In this document: positions 62,103-64,000 of the stretch, in pieces | Layout of the letters: each line of letters starts with the position of its first letter | How positions within the stretch are numbered: the stretch's first letter is position 1 | NCBI GenBank assembly: GCA_934757275.1 | Contig: CAKVLN010000006.1 | Location: 1 to 64,000, forward strand | DNA: 64,000 nt | Reading direction: 5' to 3' | Origin: an uncultured Candidatus Melainabacteria bacterium | GTDB taxonomy: Bacteria > Cyanobacteriota > Vampirovibrionia > Gastranaerophilales > Gastranaerophilaceae | Notes under the pieces: generated by a model | The model's database searches: none | What the model saw: the letters and a program-made list of their open reading frames with translations, nothing else | What the model was told of the DNA's origin: nothing | Program-made: the position numbers and the translations under genes

Positions 62103-62993
62103 TTACTCTTTTCCCTTTAAAATATCAAAAATGTTTTTGTGTTTATTTTCCACCAAATCTTTTGGCTTAATACCTAAAATTGATTCTAAATCAGTTTTTA
62201 AGGTCGTTAAATCATCATATTTCTTCAAAATGCCGTCCATACAAACAGAAACATCACCAGTTTCTTCTGACACAACAAGACAAGCCGCATCAGAAACCTC
62301 TGACATACCAATAGCTGCTCTATGACGAGTACCGTATCTCCAACTTAGTTTAGGATCTTCAGTCAACGGCAAAAGTACACCAGCAGAATGTATTTTATGA
62401 TTTTCAATTACCATTGCGCCATCGTGTAATGGTGTATTTGGGTGAAAAATTGTCAAAATAAGTTCGGTTGAAATCAAGGCATCAAGCTTAGTTCCAACAT
62501 CAGAATAAACACCAGTATTCATATCCTTTTGAAAAACAATCAAAGCACCAGTCTTTGTCTTCGTTAAATATTTAACCGCCTCAATGATTTCCTTAATTAC
62601 ATCAATATCATTTTCTGTTGCTTTAACGTAAGAACCTGGAGTAAAGAAAGCTTTTCTAATAAACCCTGGTTGACCTAAATAACCCAAAAATCTTCTAAGT
62701 TCTGGTTGGAATATTACAATCAAACTCAAAGAAATCAAAGTTACGAGAGATTTTAAGAAAACACCCAAAATTCTTAAATCTATCAAAATAAGAATTTCAC
62801 TCAATATCCAAGCGAAAATCAAGATAAAAATACCTTTTACCAATTTCTCAGATTGAGTATCCTTGATAAATTTGCGATAAAATACCAAAAGAATTACAAC
62901 AATAAGTCCGATTTCCAAAACATTTATCCAATTCAATGACCATTGAAGTGGACTCAAAACATCTTGAATTAAAGAAATCAGCGCATCTGTCAT
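62103..62993 (-). CDS. cdaA: Diadenylate cyclase CdaA
   Basis: Makes the second messenger c-di-AMP from two ATP. Three N-terminal membrane helices (about 20-95) precede the DAC domain. The catalytic DGA motif is in LHDGAMVIENH and RHR in YGTRHRAAIG; both are intact. 296 residues is typical. ybbR and glmM, its usual Firmicute partners, are missing; instead it follows lysA by one base, the neighbour seen in cyanobacteria. c-di-AMP governs potassium and osmotic balance. Confidence 0.95.
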   Translation of the reverse strand: MTDALISLIQDVLSPLQWSLNWINVLEIGLIVVILLVFYRKFIKDTQSEKLVKGIFILIFAWILSEILILIDLRILGVFLKSLVTLISLSLIVIFQPELRRFLGYLGQPGFIRKAFFTPGSYVKATENDIDVIKEIIEAVKYLTKTKTGALIVFQKDMNTGVYSDVGTKLDALISTELILTIFHPNTPLHDGAMVIENHKIHSAGVLLPLTEDPKLSWRYGTRHRAAIGMSEVSDAACLVVSEETGDVSVCMDGILKKYDDLTTLKTDLESILGIKPKDLVENKHKNIFDILKGKE

Positions 62994-62994
62994 A

Positions 62995-64000
62995 TTATCT
63001 CAACCTATCGGGAATGTTATCTTTAGAGATTAAATCATCTAACGTCTCTCTATATACTATAATATCAGAATGTGAATTATTTACAAGTACCATCGCAGGT
63101 TTTTCTACTCTATTATAATTACTTGCCATAGAATAATTATATGCGCCTGTATTGTACACGCACAAAACATCACCACTACTCAATTTGGGCAACTCAATTT
63201 CGTTTATCAAAATATCGCCACTTTCACAAAATCTACCAGCAATCGTAACTTTTTCCAACTCATCTGAAACCTGTTTATTTGCAACCTGTGCAACGTATTC
63301 AGCCTGATACATACTAGGACGTGGGTTATCAGCCATACCACCGTCTACTGCTACATATTTACGACCATTTGGAACTTGTTTTGAACTTCCTACTGTATAT
63401 AAAGTTACACCGCTAGTAGAAATTATACTGCGCCCTGGTTCAATATATATCGTAGGAATTTCTACTGCATATTTTGTCATAGCCTCTGTAACTACTTTTG
63501 CCAAGGTTTCAACATCTGGAGGAGTGTCAGAGTCTGTATATTTAACGCCTAAACCTCCTCCAATATTCATCTCGTCAAGAGTAAGTCCAAATTGTTCTTT
63601 AATTCTAGATATTTCTTTAACCAAAATTTCTACTTCGTCATAATAACATTGTGGTTCAAAAATTTGAGAACCGATATGAGCGTGCAAACCTCTTAGAACA
63701 AGGTTTTTGTATTCATTTTTTATAAGATTAACAATTTCATCAACTTGTGACAAATCAAAGCCAAATTTTGAGTCAATTTGCCCTGTTTGGATATAATCGT
63801 GGGTATGGCATTCAATTCCAGGGGTAATTCTTAGAAGAATTTCTGCCTTAATTCCTTTTTCTTCTGCAATTTTATTAAGCAACTCTGCCTCATAAAAATT
63901 GTCAACAGAAAAACGACCGACCTTGCAATCAAGCGCAAATTCTAATTCTCTTCTTGTTTTGTTATTACCATTAAAAAGAACTTTTGACATATCAACACCA
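62995..64000 (-). CDS. lysA: Diaminopimelate decarboxylase, 3' part
   Basis: Last step of lysine synthesis. The frame runs off the window: an internal Met at 63990 is preceded by GVD in frame, and family sequence (VLFNGNNKTRRELEFAL) is already under way, so the PLP-binding Lys lies beyond 64000. Visible are NIGGGLGVKY, EPGRSIIS, the CESGDIL motif with the catalytic Cys, and GAYNYSMASNYN. It is one base from cdaA. Strand order lysA-cdaA matches cyanobacteria. Confidence 0.95.
   Translation of the reverse strand, partial: GVDMSKVLFNGNNKTRRELEFALDCKVGRFSVDNFYEAELLNKIAEEKGIKAEILLRITPGIECHTHDYIQTGQIDSKFGFDLSQVDEIVNLIKNEYKNLVLRGLHAHIGSQIFEPQCYYDEVEILVKEISRIKEQFGLTLDEMNIGGGLGVKYTDSDTPPDVETLAKVVTEAMTKYAVEIPTIYIEPGRSIISTSGVTLYTVGSSKQVPNGRKYVAVDGGMADNPRPSMYQAEYVAQVANKQVSDELEKVTIAGRFCESGDILINEIELPKLSSGDVLCVYNTGAYNYSMASNYNRVEKPAMVLVNNSHSDIIVYRETLDDLISKDNIPDRLR

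Overview
The window is AT-rich bacterial chromosome. Its best fit is a non-photosynthetic relative of the Cyanobacteria, of the gut Gastranaerophilales/Melainabacteria type. The argument rests on gene order: minC-minD-minE in the cyanobacterial order, and lysA next to cdaA as in cyanobacteria such as Synechocystis. Low GC and intergenic spaces rich in palindromic repeats agree with it. No rRNA or phylogenetic marker was compared, so this is an inference; a low-GC Firmicute is the main alternative. || Layout. 0.15-6.8 kb holds signalling genes: a double-receiver regulator, a histidine kinase whose 5' end is replaced by a repeat element, a PC4-like protein, a pseudopilin, and a receiver-PAS-kinase with its NarL-type regulator. 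6.8-14.4 kb is accessory: a sigma-factor-like protein fused to eight mTERF-like repeats, a broken Fic gene beside an intact one, tRNA-Arg, a Maf/DUF115 protein, a regulator made only of four GntR-type winged helices, and infC with an apparent AUC start. 14.5-28.9 kb is mostly housekeeping: apt, a processive glycosyltransferase, comEC, infB-ylxR, prfA, minCDE, a prephenate-dehydratase-like gene and three tRNAs. About 1 kb at 16.4-17.5 kb is packed with hairpin repeats. || 29.0-54.6 kb is a surface-glycan island on the minus strand. It has two parts, separated by a scar of broken genes at 37.4-39.65 kb (CDP-glycerol transferase, tyrosine recombinase, helicase, and a severed gene start). The part at 29.0-37.2 kb holds rmlABC and five glycosyltransferases. 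The part at 39.8-54.6 kb is a tightly packed run of 17 genes: a sugar aminotransferase, two KASIII enzymes, two acyl carrier proteins, two SDRs, a FabZ-like dehydratase, a NeuD-like acyltransferase, a radical SAM protein, a split transketolase, an MBL hydrolase, an AMP-ligase, LuxE, LuxC and a lactate/malate-type dehydrogenase. Together these read as a dedicated acyl-ACP and aldehyde assembly line tied to an amino-deoxysugar. This is the best candidate in the window for an undescribed pathway. || 55.0-64.0 kb holds a solitary HNH endonuclease, tRNA-Phe, several exported or membrane proteins, a HEPN-MNT toxin-antitoxin pair with a possibly leaderless promoter, then yqeK, nadD, a YitT-family gene, cdaA and the 3' part of lysA, which runs off the window. 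|| A family of palindromic elements with octamer-repeat arms and a shared core (three full copies, two partial or rearranged) is scattered through the first 25 kb.
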